Of a DNA stretch of 64,000 bases, positions 50,045 to 58,518 are shown one piece after another (positions within the stretch are counted from its first letter, which is position 1; the number at the start of each line of letters is the position of its first letter). Both the position numbers and the translations under genes were made by a program. The notes below the pieces were generated by a model that was not told the DNA's origin, did no database searches, and saw only the letters and a list, made by a program, of their open reading frames with translations. Source of the DNA: an uncultured Paracoccaceae bacterium (lineage in GTDB: Bacteria > Pseudomonadota > Alphaproteobacteria > Rhodobacterales > Rhodobacteraceae); assembly GCA_947500005.1 (NCBI GenBank), contig CANMQJ010000001.1, positions 1 to 64,000 of the forward strand, read 5' to 3'.

Positions 50045-51004
50045 ATGATGAAGGGGGTGACGCTGCGCGGGCTGGAAGTGTTCGAGGCGCTGGCGCGCTC
50101 GGGCTCGGTCGCGCAGGCGGCGGAACTGACGGGGCTGAGCCAGCCGGCGGTGAGCCAGCAGCTGCGCAACCTGGAGGCGGCGCTGGGGGCCGATCTGGTC
50201 GATCACGGGCGCCGGCCGATGCGGCTGACACAGGCGGGGCGCAGTTTCCTGGCGCGGACCGAGGCGGCGCTGGGCGAGTTGCGGCTGGCGCAGAGCGAGC
50301 TGATGGTGATGGACCTGAGCGAGCTGAGCCGGCTGAGCGTGGGGCTGATCGACGATTTCGACAATGACCTGACGCCGCGGCTGGCGACCTTGCTGGCGGA
50401 CAGCATGACGCGCGCGCGGTTCAAGCTGATCACCGCCTCGAGCCTCGAGATCAGCGAGGCGATGCGGAGCCAGAAGCTTCAGATCGCGGTCTCGGCCAGC
50501 ACGGGCGAGGTGATCGAGGGGGTTCTGGAATATCCGTTGGTGCGCGACCCCTTCATCCTGGTAGCGCCGAAGGGGGCATTCGATGCGGGCGACCTGCGGG
50601 CGGGTCTCTCGCAACTGCCCTTTCTGCGCTATGCGCGCGAACAGCTGATCAGCCGGCAGATCGAGGCGCATCTGGCGCGGCAGAAGCTGGAATTCGAGGA
50701 GCGGTTCGAGATCGGCTCGCACCTGGCGCTGATGGCGATGGTGGCGCGGCGTCTGGGCTGGGCGATCACCACGCCGCTGGGCTACATGCGGGCGGTGCGG
50801 TTTCACGGCGAGATGGAGGTCTTTCCCCTGCCCTTCGCCGGGTTCTCGCGGACCATCTCTCTTTATGCCGGGGCGGATCTGGCCGACAGGGTGCCGGGCG
50901 AGGTGGCCGAGATGATGCGGCGGCTGATGCAGAGCCAGGTGATCGACCCCGCCATAGGGCAGCTGCCCTGGCTGAGCGGCGGGTTCCGGGTTCTGGAGAG
51001 CTGA
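50045..51004 (+). CDS. LysR-family transcriptional regulator
   Basis: A 319-residue LysR-type regulator. Residues 5-65 hold the winged helix (LEVFEALARSGSVAQAAELT, LSQPAVSQQLRNLEAALG), and residues 95-300 the substrate-binding-like effector domain (LSVGLIDDFDNDLTPRLATL, FILVAPKGAFDAGDLRAG). It is divergent from the HisD/HpsN-like gene and likely controls it. The track starts at GTG 50039, which is possible since GGAGGGG precedes it closely; the ATG at 50045 is chosen because the run AGGGGGG then sits seven bases upstream. The effector is probably the dehydrogenase substrate or product. Confidence 0.9.
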   Translation: MMKGVTLRGLEVFEALARSGSVAQAAELTGLSQPAVSQQLRNLEAALGADLVDHGRRPMRLTQAGRSFLARTEAALGELRLAQSELMVMDLSELSRLSVGLIDDFDNDLTPRLATLLADSMTRARFKLITASSLEISEAMRSQKLQIAVSASTGEVIEGVLEYPLVRDPFILVAPKGAFDAGDLRAGLSQLPFLRYAREQLISRQIEAHLARQKLEFEERFEIGSHLALMAMVARRLGWAITTPLGYMRAVRFHGEMEVFPLPFAGFSRTISLYAGADLADRVPGEVAEMMRRLMQSQVIDPAIGQLPWLSGGFRVLES

Positions 51005-51180
51005 TCCGTGTGGCATGGCATCCGTGGCGTCATGGGATGGGGCGGGCGTCCCTTCTGTTGAGCCTTCGGCGCGTCCTTCACGCAAGGGGGCGGTGCGGAG
51101 TTTCGCCAAGAGGGATGCGCCGATTTCAGGCTGCTTAAGTTACGCCTCGGGTGGGGCAGGGAAACGCAAGGGAGATGGGC

Positions 51181-51879
51181 ATGGAGAAGATCGTCATTCT
51201 GACCGGGGCCGGGATTTCGGCCGAGAGCGGGCTGGGCACCTTCCGCGACGAGGGCGGGCTGTGGTCGCAGCACCGGATCGAGGATGTGGCGACGCCCGAG
51301 GGCTTCGCCCGCGATCCCGCGTTGGTCCAGGGTTTCTACAACGCGCGTCGCGCGCAGGCGGCCGGAGCCCGGCCCAATGCCGCGCATGAGGCGCTGGCGC
51401 GGCTGCAACGGGACTGGCCCGGCGAGGTGGTGATCGTGACGCAGAACGTGGATGCGCTGCACGAGGCGGGCGGCGCCGATGGGGTGCTGCACATGCATGG
51501 CACGCTGTCGGGCGCGCTCTGCGGCGCGTGCGGGCATCGCTGGGTGGCGCCCGAGGAAATGGCGGTGGGAGAGCCCTGCCCCGCCTGCGCGCGTCCAGCG
51601 GCACGGCCCGATGTCGTGTGGTTCGGCGAGATGCCCTATTACATGGACGAGATCTTTGCCCACCTGTCGGGGGCAGGGATCTTTGCCGCGATCGGGACTT
51701 CGGGGCAGGTCTACCCGGCTGCGGGCTTCGTCGAGGAGGCGCGGCAGGCGGGCGCGCATTGCGTCGAGATGAGCCTGGAGCCTTCGGCCGTGGTCACGCG
51801 GTTCCACGAGACGCGGCAGGGGCGCGCGACCGAGACGGTGCCGGCCTGGGTGGCGGAGCTGCTGGAGCGCGCGGGCTGA
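51181..51879 (+). CDS. cobB: NAD-dependent protein deacylase (sirtuin, CobB type)
   Basis: A 232-residue class III sirtuin with GAGISAESGLGTFRDEGGLW (NAD loop), TQNVDALHEAGG, catalytic His in HMHGTLSG, and the zinc Cys pairs LCGACG and CPACARP. FYNARR contains the Tyr/Arg pair (Y-x2-R) that in SIRT5 and E. coli CobB recognises succinyl/malonyl-lysine, so a desuccinylase role is likely. The start at 51181 has AAGGGAG six bases upstream; the track starts ten codons earlier. It appears monocistronic between lysR and convergent genes. Confidence 0.94.
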   Translation: MEKIVILTGAGISAESGLGTFRDEGGLWSQHRIEDVATPEGFARDPALVQGFYNARRAQAAGARPNAAHEALARLQRDWPGEVVIVTQNVDALHEAGGADGVLHMHGTLSGALCGACGHRWVAPEEMAVGEPCPACARPAARPDVVWFGEMPYYMDEIFAHLSGAGIFAAIGTSGQVYPAAGFVEEARQAGAHCVEMSLEPSAVVTRFHETRQGRATETVPAWVAELLERAG

Positions 51880-51887
51880 GGGAGGCG

Positions 51888-51911
51888 GAGGCCGGGGCGC
51901 AGCCCGGCCTC
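51888..51911 (+). terminator. GC-rich hairpin after cobB
   Basis: GAGGCCGGG and CCCGGCCTC form a perfect 9-bp stem with a six-base loop, nine bases after the cobB stop. There is no T-run. It may act as a terminator or 3' stabiliser. The rest of the gap to 51976 is GC-rich low-complexity DNA. Confidence 0.55.
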
Positions 51912-51976
51912 GCGCCCGAGCGAGGGCCGCAGCGCGGCGCGAGGGAGGGCGCCGCGCCCCGCCCCGCCCGGCGGGC

Positions 51977-52453
51977 TCAGTTCTTCTTCATCTGGCCGTG
52001 ATTCATGCCGGGGCCGTCCTGGCGTTCGAGATCGACGGGGATCTCGACGGCGATTTCGCCCGCCTGTTCGAAGACCAGCGTGACGGGAACCGTCGCGCCC
52101 TGTTCGAAGGGCCTGGTGATGCCCATGAACATGACGTGATCGCCGCCGCGGGCCAGCGCGTGATCGGAGCCTGCGGGGATGGCGAAACCTTCCTCGACCT
52201 CCATCATGCGGGCGACGCCCTGGTCGTCGATCTTGTGGGTGTGAAGCTCCACCCGCGCGGCCGCATCGGATTGCGCGCCGATCAGGCGATCGTCGGCCGT
52301 GCCGGTGTTGCGGATCACCATGAAGGCGGCGCCGGCCTTTGCATTCATGCCCGAGGAGCGCGCATAGGCATCCTCGATCACGATCTCCGCGAGGGCGGCG
52401 GTGGACAGGGTCAGGGTTGCGGCTGCGCCGAGCAGCAGGGTCTTGATGGACAT
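51977..52453 (-). CDS. Periplasmic copper chaperone PCu(A)C
   Basis: A 158-residue protein with a signal peptide (TLLLGAAATLTLSTAALAE) and the PCu(A)C copper site: HTHKIDDQGVARMMEVEEG then HALARGGDHVMFMGI (H...M...H-x-M order), and a C-terminal His/Met tail (GMNHGQMKKN). It delivers Cu(I) to cytochrome oxidase CuA with Sco-type proteins. It follows a small hypothetical gene on the same strand, 36 bases upstream. Length typical. Confidence 0.93.
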   Translation of the reverse strand: MSIKTLLLGAAATLTLSTAALAEIVIEDAYARSSGMNAKAGAAFMVIRNTGTADDRLIGAQSDAAARVELHTHKIDDQGVARMMEVEEGFAIPAGSDHALARGGDHVMFMGITRPFEQGATVPVTLVFEQAGEIAVEIPVDLERQDGPGMNHGQMKKN

Positions 52454-52489
52454 GTCATGTCTCCTTGCGTGTGTCTGATGGAAGGGGGA

Positions 52490-52840
52490 TCAGACGGGCA
52501 AGGGAGGGCCGCGCGCCTGTTGCAGGGCGCGGGGCGCGGGGATTTCAGACCGTTCTCCCGCGAGGCCGCCGAGGCCGTCCTGCTCGGGCGGCGGGGGCGC
52601 GGTCGCGAGATCGGGCAGCAGCGCCGCGAGGAGGCTGAACGCGAAATCCGGGCAGTAATGCGGCGGCCTGGTCGGCTGGCCCTGCTCGTCGACATAGACC
52701 ACGGCCGGACCCGTCCCGGTGCACAGCGTCATCTGCCCCACCGCGGCCGAGACGCCGCGCGATTGCGCGACGCCCTGCGCGGTCAGCGCGAGCAGCAGCC
52801 CGAGGCAGAGGGCGGAATATGGGGGCAGCCAGCGGATCAT
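52490..52840 (-). CDS. Small secreted protein, DUF2946-like, unknown function
   Basis: A 116-residue protein with an N-terminal signal/membrane segment (YSALCLGLLLALTAQGVA) and two Cys, in QMTLCTGTGPAVVYVDEQG and PPHYCPDFAFSLLAAL. The rest is Pro/Ala-rich. This layout resembles DUF2946-type small proteins found beside copper-handling genes, including PCu(A)C, which follows on the same strand. The pairing suggests a role in copper or redox handling, but this is inference from context. Confidence 0.7.
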   Translation of the reverse strand: MIRWLPPYSALCLGLLLALTAQGVAQSRGVSAAVGQMTLCTGTGPAVVYVDEQGQPTRPPHYCPDFAFSLLAALLPDLATAPPPPEQDGLGGLAGERSEIPAPRALQQARGPPLPV

Positions 52841-53000
52841 TGCATTCGCGGTCTAGGCGCGATCCGGGGCGGGATGCAATGGGACATTGCGCCCCTGCCG
52901 CCAGGCGTCGGGAAAGCAGGACTCACGGGACGTGCAGGATTCGGGCTATCCTGCGCACGGCGGCGGGGCACGGTGCACACGCCGGGGGAGGATCAGGACG

Positions 53001-53414
53001 ATGTCGATCAAACAGAAGGCGCGGGATTTCTTCGAGGCCTGCGAGACGGGCCAGGGCTCGGACGTGTGCAAGCAATGGTGCCACCCGGGAGCGACCTTTT
53101 CGGCTCAGGCCGACGCGCTGGCGGATGTGACCACAGTGGAAGGCTATGCCGAATGGATGAAGGGCCTGCTGGTGCCGATGCCCGACGGGCATTACGAATT
53201 GAAGAGTTTCGCGGTGGATGACGACCGCAATACCGTCACGGCGGCGGCGGTCTTCCACGGCACCCATACGGCCGATGCCGGCAACGGCGCGCCCACCGGC
53301 AAGGCGGTTGCGGCGGATTACGCCTATGTGATGGAATTCGACGGCGACAAGATCCGGCACATGACCAAGATCTGGAACGACGGCCATTCCCTGAAACAGC
53401 TGGGATGGGCGTGA
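53001..53414 (+). CDS. NTF2/SnoaL-like protein
   Basis: A 137-residue alpha+beta cone-barrel protein. It starts with a helix (KQKARDFFEACETGQGSDVC) and then shows KQWCHPGATFSAQADALADV and YAYVMEFDGDKIRHMTKIWNDG, the layout of the SnoaL/NTF2-like superfamily (ester cyclases and related small-molecule binders). The ATG at 53001 has GGAGG nine bases upstream; the track start is 38 codons early. No partner gene. Substrate unknown. Confidence 0.85.
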   Translation: MSIKQKARDFFEACETGQGSDVCKQWCHPGATFSAQADALADVTTVEGYAEWMKGLLVPMPDGHYELKSFAVDDDRNTVTAAAVFHGTHTADAGNGAPTGKAVAADYAYVMEFDGDKIRHMTKIWNDGHSLKQLGWA

Positions 53415-53436
53415 TGGGCCGGTCCATCAACGCAAG

Positions 53437-53462
53437 AAGCCCCGCGCGGTTGCGTGGGGCTT
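53437..53462. terminator. Bidirectional terminator between the NTF2-like gene and rpmB
   Basis: AAGCCCC pairs with GGGGCTT, extended by further inner pairs to about 10 bp, with a GGTT loop. It lies between the convergent NTF2-like and rpmB genes, where a shared terminator is expected. Confidence 0.75.
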
Positions 53463-53486
53463 GCTGCAAAATACGGATCGCGGGGA

Positions 53487-53777
53487 TCAGGCCGAGGCGG
53501 CCTTGGCCTTTGCGATGTCCTTCTTGATCTTCAGCGCGTTGGGCGACAGGGTCTCGTCCTTGGCTTTCGCGAGGTAGAGATCCAGCCCGCCGCGGTGATC
53601 GACCGAGCGCAGCGCGGAGGCGGAGATGCGCAGCTTGACACCGCGGCCCAGCACCTCGGATTGCAGGGTCACGTCATTCAGGTTGGGCAGGAAACGACGC
53701 TTGGTCTTGTTGTTGGCGTGGCTGACATTGTTGCCAGTCATCGGGCCTTTTCCGGTCAGTTCGCAGACGCGCGACAT
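53487..53777 (-). CDS. rpmB: 50S ribosomal protein L28
   Basis: A 96-residue L28 (alphaproteobacterial length) with the family start [33 protein letters not shown] and [34 protein letters not shown]. It is part of the large ribosomal subunit. It is monocistronic, with rpmG not adjacent. The region upstream to 54047 is noncoding and holds an intergenic repeat motif. Confidence 0.98.
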   Translation of the reverse strand: MSRVCELTGKGPMTGNNVSHANNKTKRRFLPNLNDVTLQSEVLGRGVKLRISASALRSVDHRGGLDLYLAKAKDETLSPNALKIKKDIAKAKAASA

Positions 53778-54004
53778 GGGTTTCTTCCTTCGTCTCTGTG
53801 GACCCGGGGCCAGGGCCTTGGGTCAAATACAAGGGGCGCAACCCGAGGGCGCGCCCGAAAACTGGTGCGCTGGCTTTAGTGGGAATCGGTGGCGGGGTCA
53901 AGCCGGAGGGGACGAAATCTTGCACCGGGCCGTTCCGCGCGGTCATGGCCCCTTGCGGGCGCGCCATTCCCCCGGCGGCACGGCCCCTTGCCCGGCGGGG
54001 GATC

Positions 54005-54026
54005 GAATATTTTGGAAGAGATGAAG
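54005..54026. repeat. Intergenic motif, second copy (ATATTTT...GAAG type)
   Basis: GAATATTTTGGAAGAGATGAAG lies in the noncoding stretch between rpmB and meaB, just before the meaB end. It resembles GATATTTTCCGCAAGAGGAAG at 48611. Otherwise this 270-base gap holds the rpmB promoter region and nothing I can name. Confidence 0.4.
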
Positions 54027-54047
54027 CAGGGGCGGCGCGCCTTCCTG

Positions 54048-55025
54048 TCAGGCCGGGTCGAGGCTGGCCAGCATTTCCTGCGCGGCCGCGGTGGGGGTGG
54101 CCCTGCCATCCGCCACCGCCTCGGCGAGCCGGTTCATCTCGGCGCGGGCCTGCGGCGTCTCGAGCCGGGCCAGCAGGGCCTGGCGGACCTCTTCGGCGAA
54201 CCAGAAGCGGGCCTGGGCGGCGCGGTTGCGGTCCCAGTGACCGTTTTCGCGGCGCCAGTCGGCGAGGCCCTGCATCTCGTCCCAGGCGGCTTCGAGCCCG
54301 TCCTGTTGCAGGGCCGAGACGGTCATCGCCTTGGGGAACCCTTCGGGATCCTGCGGGCGCTTGCGCAGCAGGCGCAGCGCGCCCGCGTAATCGGCGCAGG
54401 TGCGGGTGGCGGTGGCCTTCAGGTCGCCATCGGCCTTGTTGATGAGGATCATGTCGGCGATTTCCATGATGCCGCGTTTCACGCCCTGCAACTCGTCGCC
54501 GCCGGCGGGCGCGAGGAGCAACAGGAAGAGGTCGGAGATCTCGGAGACGACGGTTTCGGACTGGCCGACGCCCACCGTCTCGATCAGAACCACGTCGAAT
54601 CCGGCCGCCTCGCAGAGCGCCACCGCCTCGCGGGTGCGGCGGGCGACGCCGCCCAGGTGCGTCTGGCTGGGCGAGGGGCGGATGAAGGCGCCCGGTTCGC
54701 GGGACAGGCGCTCCATCCGGGTCTTGTCGCCCAGGATCGAGCCGCCGGAGCGGGCGGAGGACGGATCGACGGCGAGGACGGCGACCCGCAGGCCACGGGC
54801 CAGCAGCATCATGCCGAAGGCCTCGATGAAGGTGGACTTGCCCACGCCGGGCGTGCCCGAGAGGCCGATGCGCAGCGCCTGCCGGGCCTCCGGGCGCAGG
54901 CTTTCGAGAAGGGCTGCCGCCTGTTCGCGGTGATCGACGCGGCGGCTTTCCACCAGCGTGATCGCACGGGCGAGAGATCGCCGGTCGCCGGTCAGGATCT
55001 TGTCACGCAACTCGTCTATGTCCAT
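54048..55025 (-). CDS. meaB: Methylmalonyl-CoA mutase-associated GTPase MeaB
   Basis: A 325-residue SIMIBI-class GTPase with P-loop LSGTPGVGKSTFIEAFG, AVDPSSARSGGSILGDKTRM (switch I), IETVGVGQSE (switch II) and NKADGD (base specificity). MeaB loads and protects adenosylcobalamin-dependent methylmalonyl-CoA mutase. No mutase gene is in this window. Length and motifs are typical. It is divergent from the DUF3108 gene at 55107. Confidence 0.96.
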   Translation of the reverse strand: MDIDELRDKILTGDRRSLARAITLVESRRVDHREQAAALLESLRPEARQALRIGLSGTPGVGKSTFIEAFGMMLLARGLRVAVLAVDPSSARSGGSILGDKTRMERLSREPGAFIRPSPSQTHLGGVARRTREAVALCEAAGFDVVLIETVGVGQSETVVSEISDLFLLLLAPAGGDELQGVKRGIMEIADMILINKADGDLKATATRTCADYAGALRLLRKRPQDPEGFPKAMTVSALQQDGLEAAWDEMQGLADWRRENGHWDRNRAAQARFWFAEEVRQALLARLETPQARAEMNRLAEAVADGRATPTAAAQEMLASLDPA

Positions 55026-55106
55026 CCTTGTCCCCTCTGGCCTCGCCGGCCCTGTTTGCCGTCATGGGCCGCGCCTTGTCCACCCGGTGCGAAAGGAAAT
55101 CCCACC

Positions 55107-55811
55107 ATGCGCTCTCTTGCCCTTGCCATTGGCCTCTGCCTTCTTCCGGCATCGCTGGCCGCACGGGATACCGTCGGCACCTACGCGGTGCGGGCGCTGG
55201 GTGTCACGGTGGGGCAGTTGCAGGTGTCGGGCCGCGTGACCGACAGCGCCTTTGCCGTGACCGCGCAGTTCACCACTTCGGGCCTGGTGGGCGCGGTGAA
55301 GGGCATCCGCTTCGTCATGGAATCGCGCGGCGCGCGGCGGGGCGACCGGTTCATCCCGTCCCGCTACAGCGAGGACATGGATACCGGCAGCCGCGAATCG
55401 CGGGTGCAGCTGGTCTGGAAGGGCGGCGTGGCGCGCGCCAGCGGCAGCGAGGTGGGCGAGCCGGGGCCCTACGCGGTCACCGACGCGCAGCAGCGCGGCG
55501 CGGTCGATCCGCTGACCGCGATGTTCATGGTGCTGCGCGACCAGCCGCGCGACGGGCTGTGCCGGATGAGCCAGCGGATCTATGACGGCGAACGGTTGAC
55601 CGAGATCGCGCTGACGGGACGCAGCGAGGACGGGGACACCGTGACCTGCACCGGGCTTTACCGCCGGGTCGCGGGTTATTCGCCGCAAAAACTGGCGGAG
55701 AAGGCGCGTTTTCCGCTGACCGTGACCTATGCGCCGGAGGGCGATCTGATGCAGATGGTCTCGGTCCGGGCCGACACGACCTATGGGCCCGCCACCATCG
55801 TGCGGCGCTGA
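55107..55811 (+). CDS. DUF3108 domain periplasmic protein
   Basis: A 234-residue protein with a signal peptide (SLALAIGLCLLPASLAARD) and the DUF3108 beta-rich fold (TYAVRALGVTVGQLQVSGRV, AQFTTSGLVGAVKGIRF, GAVDPLTAMFMVLRDQP, AEKARFPLTVTYAPEGDL). The family is of unknown role. AAAGGAAAT precedes the ATG at 55107. The very long ORFs covering this gene on other frames (53889-55811 and its antisense) are codon-bias shadows. It is 135 bases before hrpB. Confidence 0.88.
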   Translation: MRSLALAIGLCLLPASLAARDTVGTYAVRALGVTVGQLQVSGRVTDSAFAVTAQFTTSGLVGAVKGIRFVMESRGARRGDRFIPSRYSEDMDTGSRESRVQLVWKGGVARASGSEVGEPGPYAVTDAQQRGAVDPLTAMFMVLRDQPRDGLCRMSQRIYDGERLTEIALTGRSEDGDTVTCTGLYRRVAGYSPQKLAEKARFPLTVTYAPEGDLMQMVSVRADTTYGPATIVRR

Positions 55812-55946
55812 GAGGGGGCGCTTGCGCCGGGCGGCCCCGCGAGGGGCCGGCCGGCCCGGCCCAACGGATCGGCGGCGCATCTGCGATGCGTCCCGATCGG
55901 GCGGGAGCCCTTGCCTGCCGGTGGCCATTATGCCGATAAGGCGGGG

Positions 55947-58409
55947 ATGAGCGACCGCCTTCCCATCGACGATGCCCTGCCCGAGCTTGTGGACGCCTTG
56001 CGCGCACGGGGGCGGGCCGTGTTGCAGGCGCCGCCCGGCGCGGGCAAGACGACGCGGGTGCCGCTTGCGATGCTGGAGGCGGGGCTGGTGCAGGGCCGCA
56101 TCCTGATGCTGGAGCCGCGCCGGCTGGCCGCGCGGGCGGCGGCCGAGCGCATGGCCGAGACGCTGGGAGAGCGCGCGGGCGAGACGGTGGGCTATCGCGT
56201 GCGGGGCGAGGCGAAGGTCTCGAAGGCCACCCGGATCGAGGTGGTGACCGAGGGGATCCTGACGCGGATGCTGCAATCCGCGCCCGACCTTCCGGGCGTG
56301 GGTGCGGTGATCTTCGACGAGTTCCACGAGCGCTCTCTCAATGCCGATCTGGGGCTGGCGCTGTGCCTTGAGGTGGCGGGTGCGCTGCGCGAGGACATGG
56401 TCCTGCTGGCGATGTCGGCGACGCTGGATGCGGGGCCGGTTGCGGCGCTGATGGAGGCGCCGCTGGTCAGCTCCGAAGGGCGCGCCTATCCGGTGGAGAT
56501 CCGCTGGCTGGACCAGCCGCTGTCGCCGCAGGCGCGCGGACCGGGGCCGCGACGGGTGGAGGCGCTGGCCGACCTGGTGGCGCGGGCCGAGGCCGACACG
56601 CGCGGCATGGGGGGCGCGATCCTGGTGTTTCTGCCCGGCGAGGGAGAGATCCGGCGGGCCGAGGGGCTGCTGTCGGCACGCTTGCCCGCAGGCTGCGAGA
56701 TCCGGCCGCTTTATGGTGCGATGCCGTTTGCCGCCCAGCGCGCGGCGCTGGCGCCGCTGGAGGGCGGACGCAAGGTGGTGCTGGCGACCTCCATCGCCGA
56801 GACCTCGCTGACCATCCCGGATGTGCGGGTGGTGGTCGATGCGGGGCTGTCGCGACGGGCGCGGTTCGATCCGGGCGCGGGCATGTCGCGGCTGGTGACC
56901 GAGCGGGTGAGCCGGGCCGAGGCCACACAGCGCGCAGGCCGCGCGGGGCGCGTGGCCGAGGGGGTCTGCTACCGGCTCTGGACCAAGGGAGAGGAAGGCG
57001 CCCTGCCCGCGTTCCCGCCCGCCGAGATCGAGGCGGCGGACCTGACCGGGCTGGCGCTGGAACTGGCGCTTTGGGGTGCCTCGGAGGGCGATCTGGCCTT
57101 TCTCACGCCGCCGCCCGAGGGGGCGCTGGCCGAGGCGCGGGCGCTGTTGCGGATGCTTGGGGCGCTGGATGCCAAGGGCCTGATCACCGCGCATGGCCGG
57201 GCGCTTGCGGCGCTGCCGGTGCATCCGCGTCTGGGGCATATGCTGGTGGTGGCGGGTCAGGGCGCGGCGCCTTTGGCGGCGCTGATGGAAGAGCGCGATC
57301 CACTGCGCGGCGCGCCGGTGGACCTGACCCTGCGGCTGGACGCGCTGCGTGATCTCAAGGGGTTCACGGCGCGGCGGCCTTATGAGGTGAACCGGGGCGC
57401 ACTGGAGCGGATCCGGGCGGAGGCGGCGCGGCTCCGCAAGGGCGCGGGCGCGGATGCGGGGAGGAGCCCGGCGGCGATGGCCGCACTTGCCTATCCAGAT
57501 CGCGTGGGGCAGCGGCGCAAAGGGGATGCCCCGCGTTTCGTCCTGTCGGGCGGCAAGGGCGCGGTGCTGGACGAGGGCGATCCGCTGGCGGGCGCACCCT
57601 ACATCGTCGCGGTCGATACCGACGGCAACCCGCGCGAGGCGCGGGTGCGGATGGCGGCCCAGATCGGCGAGCGGGAGTTGCGGGAGCTGTTTGCGGATCA
57701 GATCGATTGGGTCGAGCTGTGCGAATGGTCGAAGCGGGACCGCCGCGTGGTAGCCCGGCGACAAGAGCGGTTCGGGGCGATCACGCTGGATGACCGGATC
57801 TGGCGCGAGGTGCCCGAGGATCTGGTGGCCCGCGCGATGCTGGAGGGTGTGCGCGACCTTGGCCTGCGGCTGCAGGGCGCGGCGGCGCGGCTGGCGTCGC
57901 GGGTGGAGCTGGTGCGGGCAGAGGGCGGCGACTGGCCGGATTTTTCTGAGTCGGGGTTGCTGGATGCGCTGGACGAGTGGCTTTTGCCCTTCCTGTCGGG
58001 TGTGCGCAGCGCGGAGGAGTGGAAACGCTTCGATCCCCTGCCCGCCTTGCAGGCCTATTTGGGCTGGGACCGGATGCAGGCGCTGGACCGGGCGGCGCCG
58101 GGATCGTTCGTGACGCCGCTGGGGCGGAAGATCCCGATAGATTACAGCGGCGAGCTGCCGGAAATCTCGGTCCGGTTGCAGGAGATGTTCGGGGTGACCA
58201 CGCATCCGGCGGTGGCGGGCGTCGCGCTGAAGGTCACGCTGCTGTCGCCCGCGCAACGGCCGATCCAGATCACCCGCGATCTGCCGGGGTTCTGGGCGGG
58301 CTCTTATGCGGATGTGCGCAAGGACATGCGCGCGCAATATCCCCGCCATCCCTGGCCCGAAGACCCGACCCAGGCCGACCCGACGCTGCGGGCCAAGCGG
58401 CGGGGGTGA
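55947..58409 (+). CDS. hrpB: ATP-dependent helicase HrpB
   Basis: An 820-residue DEAH/RHA-type helicase with Walker A QAPPGAGKTTRVPLAML, IFDEFHERSLNADLGLAL (motif II, DEFH), LLAMSATLD (motif III), and ATSIAETSLTIPDVRVVVDAG with TQRAGRAGRVAEGVCYRLW (motifs V and VI). A C-terminal HrpB domain ends near DLPGFWAGSYADVRKDMRAQ. The biochemical role in bacteria is poorly known (RNA or DNA helicase). The start at 55947 gives MSDRLPIDDALPELV; the track adds 12 residues. An antisense 1193-codon ORF is an artefact. Confidence 0.96.
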   Translation: MSDRLPIDDALPELVDALRARGRAVLQAPPGAGKTTRVPLAMLEAGLVQGRILMLEPRRLAARAAAERMAETLGERAGETVGYRVRGEAKVSKATRIEVVTEGILTRMLQSAPDLPGVGAVIFDEFHERSLNADLGLALCLEVAGALREDMVLLAMSATLDAGPVAALMEAPLVSSEGRAYPVEIRWLDQPLSPQARGPGPRRVEALADLVARAEADTRGMGGAILVFLPGEGEIRRAEGLLSARLPAGCEIRPLYGAMPFAAQRAALAPLEGGRKVVLATSIAETSLTIPDVRVVVDAGLSRRARFDPGAGMSRLVTERVSRAEATQRAGRAGRVAEGVCYRLWTKGEEGALPAFPPAEIEAADLTGLALELALWGASEGDLAFLTPPPEGALAEARALLRMLGALDAKGLITAHGRALAALPVHPRLGHMLVVAGQGAAPLAALMEERDPLRGAPVDLTLRLDALRDLKGFTARRPYEVNRGALERIRAEAARLRKGAGADAGRSPAAMAALAYPDRVGQRRKGDAPRFVLSGGKGAVLDEGDPLAGAPYIVAVDTDGNPREARVRMAAQIGERELRELFADQIDWVELCEWSKRDRRVVARRQERFGAITLDDRIWREVPEDLVARAMLEGVRDLGLRLQGAAARLASRVELVRAEGGDWPDFSESGLLDALDEWLLPFLSGVRSAEEWKRFDPLPALQAYLGWDRMQALDRAAPGSFVTPLGRKIPIDYSGELPEISVRLQEMFGVTTHPAVAGVALKVTLLSPAQRPIQITRDLPGFWAGSYADVRKDMRAQYPRHPWPEDPTQADPTLRAKRRG

Positions 58410-58518
58410 TCGGCGCTTGCCTGCGGGACGGCCATACGCGACGATCCGAGGCAGGCGCGCAAAGGCCCGCCGCGACGGGGCGGCGAGCGAAGATGAGGTG
58501 AAGCGAGGGACCCGGATT

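Noticed and set aside
51880-51976. Possible gene in the GC-rich gap after cobB
   Set aside because: No ORF with a start and ribosome-binding site; low-complexity GC-rich DNA with one hairpin.
53889-55811. Plus-strand ORF of 640 codons over meaB and DUF3108
   Set aside because: Only its last 234 codons, from the ATG at 55107, are a real gene (DUF3108); the rest is antisense to meaB.
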